From: Ruminiclostridium cellobioparum DSM 1351 = ATCC 15832
Lineage (GTDB): Bacteria > Bacillota > Clostridia > Acetivibrionales > DSM-1351
Reading direction: 5' to 3'
NCBI RefSeq assembly: GCF_000621505.1
Contig: NZ_JHYD01000025.1
Coordinates: forward strand, 94,975 to 158,974
DNA: 64,000 bases
The position numbers were made by a program, and so were the translations under genes. The notes beneath the pieces are model-generated. The model was not told the origin of the DNA. It saw only the letters and a program-made list of their open reading frames with translations, and searched no databases. Below, piece after piece: positions 55,212 to 63,915 of the stretch (its first letter is position 1; each line of letters begins with the position of its first letter).

Positions 55212-55376
55212 AGTTAGTGCCTCCTTTTTAAGGCATTTTTACTGCGTATTAAATTTCATCAAAAGAAACCTTGTTTCTCACTCAAAATAATACGCTTTTA
55301 TGCCTTTGATTTATTTTAGCGTACATTGATATTTTGTCACCTTACATAAAAAATATAGAAGGTAATTGTTTTCACG

Positions 55377-55657
55377 CTATCCACATTATACACATGTTTT
55401 TTTTGCCATAATTTTTACAAACCACTATATATGCAGGTATTGAATCTTTTATGCAACAATATTTTGTAGAATGCACACAGTTACCAATTGAATCCAAAAA
55501 CGAAAGCTATTTATTCACATTTTTTGAGCAATGTGTGGATAACCCTGTTTTATTCAACAACAGTCAAACCATTGGTATTCGTGGTCTTCACAGATTCAGT
55601 AAAACTCATATGTGAATAACTTGAAAAAACTGTGGATAATTTAAATAATTATCCACA
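55377..55657. other. Second cluster of DnaA boxes, mostly exact
   Basis: Seven boxes in 281 bases: 55386-55394 TTATACACA, 55511-55519 TTATTCACA, 55534-55542 TGTGGATAA, 55611-55619 TGTGAATAA, 55631-55639 TGTGGATAA and 55649-55657 TTATCCACA are exact TTATNCACA matches in either orientation, and 55377-55385 has one mismatch. The surrounding sequence is AT-rich and gene-free. Confidence 0.7.
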
Positions 55658-55662
55658 GTTTT
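55624..55662 (-). terminator. Terminator of the nad operon built from two DnaA boxes
   Basis: Sixteen-base perfect arms (AAAACTGTGGATAATT and complement) with a 5-base loop; on the minus strand the stem is followed by TTTTTT. It lies 25 bases after the nadC stop. Confidence 0.8.
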
Positions 55663-55686
55663 CATTTACAACAAAAAAGGCCGTTT

Positions 55687-56523
55687 TTATTCTATATTCA
55701 TACTGATATCAACCGAGTTGGCAGAGTGGGTAAGTTTCCCCACCGAAATAATATCAACCCCTGTCCTGGCAACATCATATATTGTTTCCTCAGTCATATT
55801 GCCCGATGCCTCCACCAGCGCTCTCTTATTAATTAGAGCAACAGCTTCTGCCATTTTTTCATTTGACATGTTGTCAAGCATGATAATGTCTGCTTTGCAG
55901 TCAAGAGCCTCCTGTACTTCTTCCAGCGATTCCACCTCGACCTCTATTTTAACGGTGTGGGGTATGCTGGCCCTTACCCGGTTAACTGCATTGGTTATTC
56001 CGCCTGCTGCCGCTATATGATTATCCTTGATCAATACACCATCCGACAGTGAAAACCTGTGATTTGACCCTCCGCCGGCATTTACGGCGTATTTCTCCAA
56101 AAGCCTCAGCCCAGGAGTTGTTTTTCTGGTATCAGTTATTTTGACAGGTAAATCCTTGACCTTCATGGCATACCTGCTGGTCATTGTTGCAATAGCTGAA
56201 AGCCGCTGCAAAAAGTTCAGTGCTGTCCTTTCACCCTTAAGCAAAGCCCTTGCAGGCCCGCTTATTCTTGCGATGATATCTCCTTTTTTGACGCTGTCAC
56301 CGTCCTTGATCAATGCAGTAAAGCTGACCCTGCTGTCAAGGACTTCAAAAACATGCCGGGCAACCTCAAGCCCTGCTATGACCGCATCCTGTTTTGCAAG
56401 AAATTCTGCGTTTGAAACATCTCCCTCGCTGATTATATTATCGGTAGTGATATCTCCTAACGGCATATCCTCTTTTAAGGCATTCATAACAGTGTCGTGC
56501 AAATAATATTTATCAAGCTTCAT
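55687..56523 (-). CDS. nadC: Quinolinate phosphoribosyltransferase
   Basis: Forms nicotinate mononucleotide from quinolinate and PRPP. The 278-residue protein contains TDTRKTTPGLRLLEKYAV, GGGSNHRFSLSDGVLIKDNH and IMLDNMS with substrate-binding Arg, Lys and Asp residues. It is the last gene of a nadA-nadB-nadC operon, with ACCTCC-type ribosome site complement before its ATG. Confidence 0.96.
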   Translation of the reverse strand: MKLDKYYLHDTVMNALKEDMPLGDITTDNIISEGDVSNAEFLAKQDAVIAGLEVARHVFEVLDSRVSFTALIKDGDSVKKGDIIARISGPARALLKGERTALNFLQRLSAIATMTSRYAMKVKDLPVKITDTRKTTPGLRLLEKYAVNAGGGSNHRFSLSDGVLIKDNHIAAAGGITNAVNRVRASIPHTVKIEVEVESLEEVQEALDCKADIIMLDNMSNEKMAEAVALINKRALVEASGNMTEETIYDVARTGVDIISVGKLTHSANSVDISMNIE

Positions 56524-56559
56524 AACAACCTCCGTAATGTATTCTGTGATAAAAGTTCA

Positions 56560-58161
56560 TTATAGCTCAAAAATTGATTTATCCGGCAAAACCCTTACTA
56601 TATTTCTCTTCCAGTTGAGATCATCCGTCCTGTCGAAATCCGATCTGAAATGAGCTCCCCTGCTCTCTTTTCTTTCAAGCGCCGCTTCAATTACAAGATT
56701 TGCGACAGTTAACATATTTGCTACCTCAAGTTTAACAAGACTGAAGCCTGTTAAGTCACTATACCGGCTATATATTCCATTAATTGTGTTTTTTGCGGCT
56801 TCAAGCCCCCGCTCATTCCTGATGATGCCGACATACTTAGTCATGGTATGCTGAATCTCTTCCTTCATAGCCTTTAATACTTTATCGTTTTGGGTATTAA
56901 GAGAGAACTCCATCTGAACCTCTTCCTCTTCCTGAATTGAAGTGTTAACCCCTTCAGAAATTTTTGCGGCGATCTTCCGGCCGAATACCAGCCCTTCAAG
57001 CAGGGAATTGCTGGCCAGCCTGTTTGCCCCGTGAATACCCGTACAGGCTACTTCACCGCAGGCGTATAACCCTGCTATGTTAGTCTGCCCGTCCACATCT
57101 GTTCTGATGCCCCCCATGCAATAATGCTCTGCCGGAGCAACCGGAATATAATCTCTGGATATATCGATGCCATAATCCATGCAGGTCTTGAATATGTTGG
57201 GAAACCTACTTTCAAGGTACTCCCTCTCTTTAAAAGTAATATCCAGAAAAACGTTTTTTGATCCTGAAAGGGACATCTCCTGGAATATAGCCCTGGATAC
57301 AACATCTCTCGGGGCCAGCTCTCCAAGCTGGTGATATTTCTGCATAAAGCGCTCGCCCCCGGCATTTCTGAGCATGGCACCTTCACCGCGCACCGCTTCT
57401 GAAATCAGGAAGCTTTTATCCTTAGGGTGATAAAGAACAGTAGGGTGAAACTGGACAAACTCCATATCCATGGCTTCAGCTCCCACTCTAAGGCACATTC
57501 CGATACCGTCTCCGGTTGCAACCTCTGGATTTGTCGTATGAGAGTAAATCTGACCAAAGCCTCCTGTGGCAATTACAGTATGTCCGGCACTGAAAAATTT
57601 CATTTTTTCAGCTATTTCATCGTATACAATAACACCTTTGCATTCACCATTTCTAACAACGAGATCCACGGCAAAATGTCTTTCAAATATAGAAATATTG
57701 CTTCTTTTCCGGGCTTCCTCAATGAGCTTGTCACAGACTTCCTTTCCGGTAGTATCCCCCGAATGAATAATCCTGTTCACACTGTGAGCCCCTTCACGGG
57801 TAAGAGACAATTGCTGGCCGCTTTTATCAAAGTTAACTCCTAGACTGCAGAGCTTTTTTATATTGTCGGCAGCTTCCTCAACCAAAACCCATACACTGTC
57901 ATCATTGCAAAGGCCTGCTCCCGCAAAAAGAGTGTCCTTGAAGTGTAACTGGGGTGAATCATTCTGTTCGTCGAGGGATACGGCTATCCCTCCCTGCGCC
58001 AGCACTGAATTACTTATGTCAAGTGTTTCTTTGGTTATTATCCCTATCGATTTATCGCCGGGTATCTCCAATGCTGTGTAAACCCCGGCAATACCGCTTC
58101 CAACAATAATAACATCTTTTTCAACAATTTCTATACTCGCCCTTCTGCCTTCATCTTCCAT
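56560..58161 (-). CDS. nadB: L-aspartate oxidase
   Basis: FAD enzyme making iminoaspartate for quinolinate synthesis. The 533-residue protein has the N-terminal dinucleotide motif VGSGIAGVYTALE, the SVLAQGGIAVSL segment, HYCMGGIRTDVDGQT and the GANRLASNSLLEGLVFG motif, and a C-terminal fumarate-reductase-like helical domain. Confidence 0.95.
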   Translation of the reverse strand: MEDEGRRASIEIVEKDVIIVGSGIAGVYTALEIPGDKSIGIITKETLDISNSVLAQGGIAVSLDEQNDSPQLHFKDTLFAGAGLCNDDSVWVLVEEAADNIKKLCSLGVNFDKSGQQLSLTREGAHSVNRIIHSGDTTGKEVCDKLIEEARKRSNISIFERHFAVDLVVRNGECKGVIVYDEIAEKMKFFSAGHTVIATGGFGQIYSHTTNPEVATGDGIGMCLRVGAEAMDMEFVQFHPTVLYHPKDKSFLISEAVRGEGAMLRNAGGERFMQKYHQLGELAPRDVVSRAIFQEMSLSGSKNVFLDITFKEREYLESRFPNIFKTCMDYGIDISRDYIPVAPAEHYCMGGIRTDVDGQTNIAGLYACGEVACTGIHGANRLASNSLLEGLVFGRKIAAKISEGVNTSIQEEEEVQMEFSLNTQNDKVLKAMKEEIQHTMTKYVGIIRNERGLEAAKNTINGIYSRYSDLTGFSLVKLEVANMLTVANLVIEAALERKESRGAHFRSDFDRTDDLNWKRNIVRVLPDKSIFEL

Positions 58162-58190
58162 ATATTCCCTCCCAAAGACCCCGCATGCAC

Positions 58191-59105
58191 CTATTTAGCC
58201 ACCTCTAACATCCTTGTAAGTGAGTGTGATGCACGTTCAATAATATCTTTCTCCAGATTTATTTCGTACTTCTTGAACGCTAACGCGTCATGAACACTCT
58301 GAAGAGAAGTCTTTTTCATATTAGGGCATATGAGACCAGTCGACATCATATAGAAAGTCTTATGGGGACTGTCTTTTTTAAGCTGATATAAAACACCCAT
58401 CTCGGTTCCTATTATAAATTTATCATGATCAGAGTTTTTAGCATAATCAATAATTTGTTTGGTGCTGCCCACAAAGTCAGCCAGCTCCTGAATCTCCGGC
58501 TGACATTCCGGATGGACCAGCAGCAGCGCATCAGGATGCAGCTCTTTGGACGCAAGAACCTCATGTGATTTGATTTTATGATGTGTAATACAATATCCTT
58601 CCCAGAAAATAATATTTTTCTCAGGGCACATTTTGGCAACATAGCTTCCTAAATTCTTGTCGGGAACAAAAAGAATATCTTTTTTATCTATTGATCTGAT
58701 GACCGACAGCGCATTGGAGGATGTACAGCAGATGTCGCATTCCGCCTTAACCTCGGCACTTGAATTTATATAACAGACTACAGCGGCCTCGGGATATTTT
58801 TTCTTGGCCTCCCGCAATGACTCTGCAGTAACCATATCTGCCATAGGACAGCCTGCATTAATTTCCGGAAGCAGGACTGTTTTCCGGGGAGATAGAATTT
58901 TTGCGCTCTCGGCCATAAAATGTACTCCGCAGAAAACAATGGTATCGGCAGTACTTGATGCACAATATTGGCTTAAAGCAAATGAATCTCCTACAATATC
59001 GGCTGTCTCCTGCACGTCGTCAACCTGATAGCTGTGAGCAACAATAACCGCATTCTGTTCCTTCTTCATTTTATTTATATTGCTAATCATCGTTTGTTTA
59101 TCCAT
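58191..59105 (-). CDS. nadA: Quinolinate synthase A
   Basis: 4Fe-4S enzyme condensing iminoaspartate with dihydroxyacetone phosphate. The 304-residue protein shows [43 protein letters not shown] (first cluster Cys) and HPECQPEI, along with a C-terminal ICPNMKKT Cys. First gene of the operon; no NiaR gene or obvious operator was found in the window. Confidence 0.95.
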   Translation of the reverse strand: MDKQTMISNINKMKKEQNAVIVAHSYQVDDVQETADIVGDSFALSQYCASSTADTIVFCGVHFMAESAKILSPRKTVLLPEINAGCPMADMVTAESLREAKKKYPEAAVVCYINSSAEVKAECDICCTSSNALSVIRSIDKKDILFVPDKNLGSYVAKMCPEKNIIFWEGYCITHHKIKSHEVLASKELHPDALLLVHPECQPEIQELADFVGSTKQIIDYAKNSDHDKFIIGTEMGVLYQLKKDSPHKTFYMMSTGLICPNMKKTSLQSVHDALAFKKYEINLEKDIIERASHSLTRMLEVAK

Positions 59106-59314
59106 TAATTGCTACCTCAATGTCTTGTTAATTTTTCAACAATATATCCTGTGATTAACCTGTAAAAAGTTAAAATACTGCATTTATTTTAATACTTATG
59201 AATTGCTTTGTAAATGCTTTTATTGCAAAAGAGCCCTTATTTACTTAATAAAATAGCAGTATTCTATATCATCTTTATTCTATATTTATTCAATTGTGCT
59301 GTTTGGGTGAAAAC

Positions 59315-59340
59315 TAAAAAAAGAGGGCCTTTAGCCCTCT
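59315..59340 (-). terminator. Terminator of the feo operon
   Basis: AGAGGGC/GCCCTCT stem with a short loop followed on the minus strand by TTTTTTT, just after the small Cys-rich gene. Confidence 0.88.
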
Positions 59341-59347
59341 TTCCTAC

Positions 59348-59515
59348 TTACTTATGGCAATCGCTTGCTTCAGAACAACCTGAACACCCGCAGCCGCAAG
59401 TGATTTCTCCTCTTTGTCTCTTCCTGATCCTGTGGATCACAACCCAAACCATTAATCCGATTACTATTGCAGCTATTATTATTGTCGCTAAATTGTCCTT
59501 TAAAAATTGTATCAT
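59348..59515 (-). CDS. FeoB-associated Cys-rich membrane protein
   Basis: A 55-residue gene: one membrane span (residues 10-28), a basic stretch RIRKRQRG, and a C-terminal CGCGCSGCSEASDC cluster. This matches the small proteins that follow feoB in Firmicutes and may hand over or sense iron. TAAGGAGG precedes the ATG, 39 bases after the feoB stop. Confidence 0.85.
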   Translation of the reverse strand: MIQFLKDNLATIIIAAIVIGLMVWVVIHRIRKRQRGEITCGCGCSGCSEASDCHK

Positions 59516-59554
59516 AGTGGTTCCTCCTTACTTAACAGGAATTTTATTAACCAA

Positions 59555-61708
59555 TTAAACATTTACCTGTCCGCCTGCGGATAAAACTTTTTCTTTCTTC
59601 ACCGGCTTGTAGGGGCGGAATAACATCCAGAGCATGAATCCCAGAACCAACAAAGCCGCTATCGTACCTGGGCCGAATGAAACAGCACCGGTTACAAGAC
59701 CGCCCAGCTGGAAAATTATGAGTGCTACTGCATACGCAAGAACCGTCTGATATCCAACAGCAATAAGTGTCCATTTCCATCCGCCCATTTCACGCTTAAT
59801 TGCACCGATGGCCGCAAAGCATGGAGCACACAATAGATTAAAGGCCATAAAAGCATATGCGCTGATTACTGTAAACATTGATGCAACCTGTGCCAGCAGT
59901 GCAGGATCATCCTCTGCTGCTTCCGAAATTCCAAATAATACTCCAAATGTACCTACAACATTTTCTTTGGCTACAAGACCGGTCACTGTTGCAACTGCTG
60001 CTTTCCAGTTTCCAAAGCCCAACGGTGCGAATATGGGAGCAATGACATTGCCTATGGAAGCAAGAATACTGTCTCCTTCTTCGGCCATTTGCAAATTCCA
60101 TCCGAAGCTTGATAAAAACCATATGACTCCGCAAGCCACAAATATAATTGTACCGGCTTTTATAATAAATGCCTTTCCACGTTCCCACATGTGAATCAGA
60201 ACGCCTTTAGCACCAGGAACATGATATTGCGGAAGTTCCATAACAAACGGAGCCGGATCGCCCAAAAACAACCTTGTCTTTTTAAGAACTATACCTGAGA
60301 ACAGAACCATTGCAATACCCAGGAAATATGCCGACGGCGCTACCCACCAGGATTTCTCCGCAAACATGGCTCCTGCAATCAATGCTATTATAGGAAGTTT
60401 TGCACCGCACGGGATAAAGGTTGTGGTCATAATGGTCATCTTCCTGTCCTTATCCTGTTCAATTGTCCTGGATGCCATAACACCCGGAACACCGCAGCCT
60501 GATGCAATCAACATCGGTATAAATGATTTTCCCGAAAGCCCGAACTTACGGAAAATTCTATCCATTATAAAAGCTACACGGGCCATATATCCACAGTCCT
60601 CAAGAATGGAGAGGAAAAAGAACAGGATCATCATCTGTGGTACAAATCCCAGAACTGCTCCAACACCACCTATAATACCATCAACGACCAGACTCTGTAA
60701 CCATTCGGCGGCACCTACGTTAGCCAGAAAATCTCCGACTGCAGGCTGTATCCAGGCACCGAACAAGGTATCGTTCGTCCAATCCGTGACAATGGTTCCC
60801 AGCCATGACACCGAAACAAAGTATACTATAAACATAACAACTACAAAAATAGGCAATGCCAGCCATCTGTTCGTTACAATCCTGTCTATCTTGTCAGAGG
60901 TAGTCATTCCTACTTGTTTTTTATTAAGGCACTTCTTAATAATCTTCCCAATGTATATATACCGTTCGTTTGTAATTATACTTTCACTGTCGTCATCCAT
61001 ATCGGCTTCACAGGCCACAATTATTTCTTCTACCTTCTGCTTTATAGATGAATCAATTGTTAACTGCTCCAGAACCTTTTCGTCTCTTTCAAAAATCTTG
61101 ATGGCGTACCATCTTGACTGTTCTTTGTTGCTTATTATACTGTCAACTGCAACCTCTATCTGGGCCAGGCCGTTCTCAACCACATTGTCAAAAGTATGCT
61201 GCGGAATTGTTTTTGCTTTACTTTTAGCAAGAGCTATTGCTTTGTCAGTTACTTCTTTTAAACCTGAACCTTTTAAGGCAGATGTTTCATAAACCTCACA
61301 GCCTAGCTCTTTGCTGAGCTTCTCCAAATTTATCTTATCGCCATTTTTTCGCACAATGTCGATCATATTCAATGCTATTACTACCGGTATGCCGATTTCC
61401 ACCAGCTGTGTAGTAAGATACAGGTTTCTTTCTATATTTGATGCGTCAACCAGGTTGATGATTACGTCAGGTCTATCATTTAAGAGATAATTACGTGTCA
61501 CTACCTCTTCAAGAGTGTAGGGCGATAGGGAATAAATACCGGGAAGGTCCATTATAATAACATCCCTGTGACCTTTAAGCTTTCCCTCTTTTTTCTCTAC
61601 AGTAACACCAGGCCAGTTTCCAACATATTGAGAGCTTCCTGTTAATTCATTAAACATTGTCGTCTTACCGCAGTTTGGATTTCCGGCAAGTGCAATTTTA
61701 ATAGCCAT
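59555..61708 (-). CDS. feoB: Ferrous iron transporter B
   Basis: Main ferrous iron permease of anaerobes. The 717-residue protein has an N-terminal G domain (GNPNCGKTTMFNELTG, DLPGIYSL, NMID), a helical GDI-like linker, and two Gate-type membrane domains with the conserved CGVPGVMASR and CGAKLPI cysteine motifs. It lies downstream of feoA with an iron-box palindrome between them. Confidence 0.96.
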   Translation of the reverse strand: MAIKIALAGNPNCGKTTMFNELTGSSQYVGNWPGVTVEKKEGKLKGHRDVIIMDLPGIYSLSPYTLEEVVTRNYLLNDRPDVIINLVDASNIERNLYLTTQLVEIGIPVVIALNMIDIVRKNGDKINLEKLSKELGCEVYETSALKGSGLKEVTDKAIALAKSKAKTIPQHTFDNVVENGLAQIEVAVDSIISNKEQSRWYAIKIFERDEKVLEQLTIDSSIKQKVEEIIVACEADMDDDSESIITNERYIYIGKIIKKCLNKKQVGMTTSDKIDRIVTNRWLALPIFVVVMFIVYFVSVSWLGTIVTDWTNDTLFGAWIQPAVGDFLANVGAAEWLQSLVVDGIIGGVGAVLGFVPQMMILFFFLSILEDCGYMARVAFIMDRIFRKFGLSGKSFIPMLIASGCGVPGVMASRTIEQDKDRKMTIMTTTFIPCGAKLPIIALIAGAMFAEKSWWVAPSAYFLGIAMVLFSGIVLKKTRLFLGDPAPFVMELPQYHVPGAKGVLIHMWERGKAFIIKAGTIIFVACGVIWFLSSFGWNLQMAEEGDSILASIGNVIAPIFAPLGFGNWKAAVATVTGLVAKENVVGTFGVLFGISEAAEDDPALLAQVASMFTVISAYAFMAFNLLCAPCFAAIGAIKREMGGWKWTLIAVGYQTVLAYAVALIIFQLGGLVTGAVSFGPGTIAALLVLGFMLWMLFRPYKPVKKEKVLSAGGQVNV

Positions 61709-61733
61709 TGTTCCTTCCTCCTATTTTCCGAAA

Positions 61734-61749
61734 GTTAGACTATGCTAAC
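61734..61749. promoter_or_regulatory. Iron-box palindrome between feoA and feoB
   Basis: GTTAGACTATGCTAAC, the same 5+6+5 palindrome as at 62293, 62327 and 63123; located 26 bases upstream of feoB. Confidence 0.7.
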
Positions 61750-61787
61750 TCGTAACTTTAAAATATGCAGAGCTTTTTATACTCTGC

Positions 61788-62009
61788 TTAGTCCACCAAT
61801 ATCATTTCGGCGTCTGCTTTTCTCAGTGACAATTCATATCCTCTGACTGTGACCTCCACCGGATCTCCCAACGGAGCAACCTTGCGTACATAGATGGAAG
61901 TACCCTTGGTGATACCCATATCCATTATTCTGCGCTTAATCGCACCTTCTCCGCTAAGCTTCACAACTGTAACAGTTTCACCACAGTTTATGGTTTTGAG
62001 TGTTCTCAT
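61788..62009 (-). CDS. feoA: FeoA family protein
   Basis: A 73-residue SH3-like protein (MRTLKTINCGETVTVVKL...GDPVEVTVRGYELSLRKADAE) that assists FeoB. One of two FeoA genes in tandem. Confidence 0.93.
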   Translation of the reverse strand: MRTLKTINCGETVTVVKLSGEGAIKRRIMDMGITKGTSIYVRKVAPLGDPVEVTVRGYELSLRKADAEMILVD

Positions 62010-62065
62010 TGTGTTTCCTCTCTTCTATATAAAATTTTTTGTGTGAACATTTAAAGTATACGATG

Positions 62066-62275
62066 TTAAACAATGATCCTGCTGGCCATACCTTTATCTA
62101 TTGCTACACGGGCATCCTTTACATTAACTATCATATTACCGCCTATTTCTGAGATGACGGTAACCTTTGAACCTATGACAAAACCGAGATTCTCCAGGAA
62201 TCTTTTGGTCTCATCCTTACCCCGAATTGATTTTATAGAATTAATCTCGCCTTGAGAAGCCATTGTTAAAGGCAT
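62066..62275 (-). CDS. FeoA family protein, second copy
   Basis: A 69-residue FeoA-type SH3 protein (PLTMASQGEINSIKSIRG...NLGFVIGSKVTVI...IVNVKDARVAIDKGMA). First gene of the operon, directly after two iron boxes. Confidence 0.92.
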   Translation of the reverse strand: MPLTMASQGEINSIKSIRGKDETKRFLENLGFVIGSKVTVISEIGGNMIVNVKDARVAIDKGMASRIIV

Positions 62276-62292
62276 AAAATCACTCCTTCAAA

Positions 62293-62310
62293 GGTTAGTA
62301 TCTGCTAACC
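62293..62310. promoter_or_regulatory. Iron-box palindrome 1 upstream of feoA
   Basis: GGTTAGTATCTGCTAACC, a symmetric 18-mer with 6-bp arms, 18 bases upstream of the first feoA start. Confidence 0.75.
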
Positions 62311-62326
62311 CTTCTTCAAATAATTT

Positions 62327-62344
62327 GGTTAGCCCTAACTAACC
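62327..62344. promoter_or_regulatory. Iron-box palindrome 2 upstream of feoA
   Basis: GGTTAGCCCTAACTAACC; a third, weaker copy (GTTTACTACTGCTAAC) is at 62355-62370. The cluster probably covers the feo promoter. Confidence 0.72.
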
Positions 62345-62622
62345 TCTATAAGAAGTTTACTACTGCTAACTATGTTTGTCAATATATTTAATATATATTT
62401 AACGATTTTTCTTATGTTTTTTTATATATGTTAAATATTGCAAATTTGCATTATTATCCATACACCTTGATAAAAAGCTTACATATGCTATAATTATATG
62501 ATTAAAATAATTAATTATTTAATTTTTTGATGCCGCTGGCCAAATGGTTTAATTGATTGATTCAATTATATTTTTCAGACGCTGTGCGGCTCAAAGTCAC
62601 AACATGGCTTAGGAGGTTAATT

Positions 62623-62997
62623 ATGATTAAGTTACAAGAATCCGGTGAAAATTATTTGGAGACAATACTTGTTCTTAAAAATAAAAATGGGAATGTACGT
62701 TCAATTGATATTGCAAATGAACTAGGTTATTCAAAACCCAGTATAAGCCGCGCAATGACTATACTAAAAAATGCAGAATATATTATAATAGATGAATCAA
62801 CAGGTCATATAACCCTTACTGATAAAGGATACAATATTGCAACAACAATGTATGAGCGTCACCAGATATTGTCCACTTATTTAATTTCACTCGGCGTTTC
62901 TCCCGATGTGGCTACACAGGATGCCTGCAGGATCGAGCATGTCATAAGCGAAGAAACGTTTGAAAGAATCCGTCAAAATACAATAATTAAGGATTAG
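62623..62997 (+). CDS. DtxR/MntR-family metal-dependent regulator
   Basis: A 124-residue regulator: winged HTH (ESGENYLETILVLKNKNGNVR then SIDIANELGYSKPSISRAM) and a dimerisation/metal domain with HQILSTYLISLGV, DACRIEHVIS and the E/H/C ligands expected. AGGAGG precedes the ATG at 62623. Lies divergent to feoA and is the likely binder of the GTTAG/CTAAC palindromes. Confidence 0.9.
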   Translation: MIKLQESGENYLETILVLKNKNGNVRSIDIANELGYSKPSISRAMTILKNAEYIIIDESTGHITLTDKGYNIATTMYERHQILSTYLISLGVSPDVATQDACRIEHVISEETFERIRQNTIIKD

Positions 62998-63017
62998 CAA
63001 GCGGAAATAACACTTAA

Positions 63018-63050
63018 AGATCTGGCAGATTGCATGCCAGGTCTTATTTA
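63018..63050 (+). terminator. Terminator of the DtxR-type gene
   Basis: AGATCTGGCA pairs with TGCCAGGTCT and is followed by TATTTATTATT. Confidence 0.75.
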
Positions 63051-63122
63051 TTATTGCAAGCATTTTTAATTAATTCTTATTTAATATCAGTTGACTATCT
63101 TCATATAGTATGCCAATATATA

Positions 63123-63138
63123 GTTAGCTTATGCTAAC
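63123..63138. promoter_or_regulatory. Iron-box palindrome upstream of the second DtxR-like gene
   Basis: GTTAGCTTATGCTAAC, about 28 bases before the start of the 63166 gene, suggests that gene belongs to the same regulon. Confidence 0.7.
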
Positions 63139-63165
63139 CTATTATCATGGATCAAGGAGATGTCT

Positions 63166-63528
63166 ATGCTGTCTAATTCTAAAATTAAATATTTAATTTG
63201 TGTATATAAATTAAGCAATGGCGGTGGACCTGTTAAGTCGGTAGACATAGCCAATACTCTGTCTGTCACAAAGTATAGTGTTTTTAAAATACTGAAATAT
63301 TTTGCGGAAATCGGATTGATTGAAAAGCAGCACTATGGTCAAGTACATCTGACTCCCGAAGGAATAAGAAAAGCAAATTCCTTATATACGGAATATGTAA
63401 TCTTATATACCTTCTTCACCAAATATTTAAATGTTTCGGATGAGGTTGCTGAAGACGATGCTATTGCCTGCATAGGCGTTTTATCAAGCCAAAGTATTGA
63501 TAGAATATCCAAGCACATCTTTAATTAA
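63166..63528 (+). CDS. Second DtxR/MntR-like regulator, divergent in metal residues
   Basis: A 120-residue protein with the same winged-HTH layout (KYLICVYKLSNGGGPVKSVD, then VTKYSVFKILKYFAEIGLIEK) and a C-terminal half in which DACRIEHV of the first regulator becomes DDAIACIGV. The glutamate-histidine pair is missing, so metal sensing may be lost or altered. The ATG at 63166 has AAGGAG at better spacing than the ATG six bases earlier. Confidence 0.82.
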   Translation: MLSNSKIKYLICVYKLSNGGGPVKSVDIANTLSVTKYSVFKILKYFAEIGLIEKQHYGQVHLTPEGIRKANSLYTEYVILYTFFTKYLNVSDEVAEDDAIACIGVLSSQSIDRISKHIFN

Positions 63529-63599
63529 ATATCCCTCTACAAGGCCTCAGACGCTTCTGCTTGCAGTCCCAAAGTCTTGGGGCATATTTCTTTTGTGCA

Positions 63600-63644
63600 G
63601 CTTTCTTTGCAGACAAAGAAAGCCTTGAGTGTATTATCCTCAAG
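63600..63644. repeat. Two hairpins downstream of the 5S gene
   Basis: GCTTTCTTTG/CAAAGAAAGC (perfect 10 bp, 4-base loop) is followed by CTTGAG/CTCAAG. Located after the 5S 3' end on the minus strand, they may be the rRNA operon terminator or processing signals, though a T run is lacking. Confidence 0.5.
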
Positions 63645-63657
63645 ACTTTCATATAAA

Positions 63658-63774
63658 TCTGGCAGAGACTTACTTTCCCGGGCCGTTGCCAGCCAAGTAT
63701 TATCAGCACTGAGATGCTTAACTGCCGTGTTCGGTATGGGAACGGGTGTATCCATCTCGTCATTTCCACCAGAA
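63658..63774 (-). rRNA. 5S ribosomal RNA
   Basis: The minus strand contains the conserved ACACCCGTTCCCATACCGAA and CACGGCAGTTAAGC core, and its ends TCTGG/CCAGA pair as the terminal helix. Ends are estimated from that helix to within a few bases. Confidence 0.93.
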
Positions 63775-63915
63775 AATTTACAGATTTTAACTTTTTAACT
63801 AATTCTTTTGAGATCTACTCATTGAGAATTAAATAATGTATCGAAGTAATAAGAAGATTTGAAACTAACTCATAGATTTTTTAAGACTATCTACTCTTGA
63901 ATACCTGTTTCTTTG

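Noticed and set aside
50391..55657. Naming the DnaA-box clusters as oriC
   Set aside because: No dnaA, dnaN, rpmH, gyrB or parB gene is present, and no skew calculation could be done, so only box clustering is claimed.
60366..61292. 308-codon plus-strand ORF
   Set aside because: Antisense shadow of feoB with Ser/Thr/Ile-rich composition typical of complementary reading.
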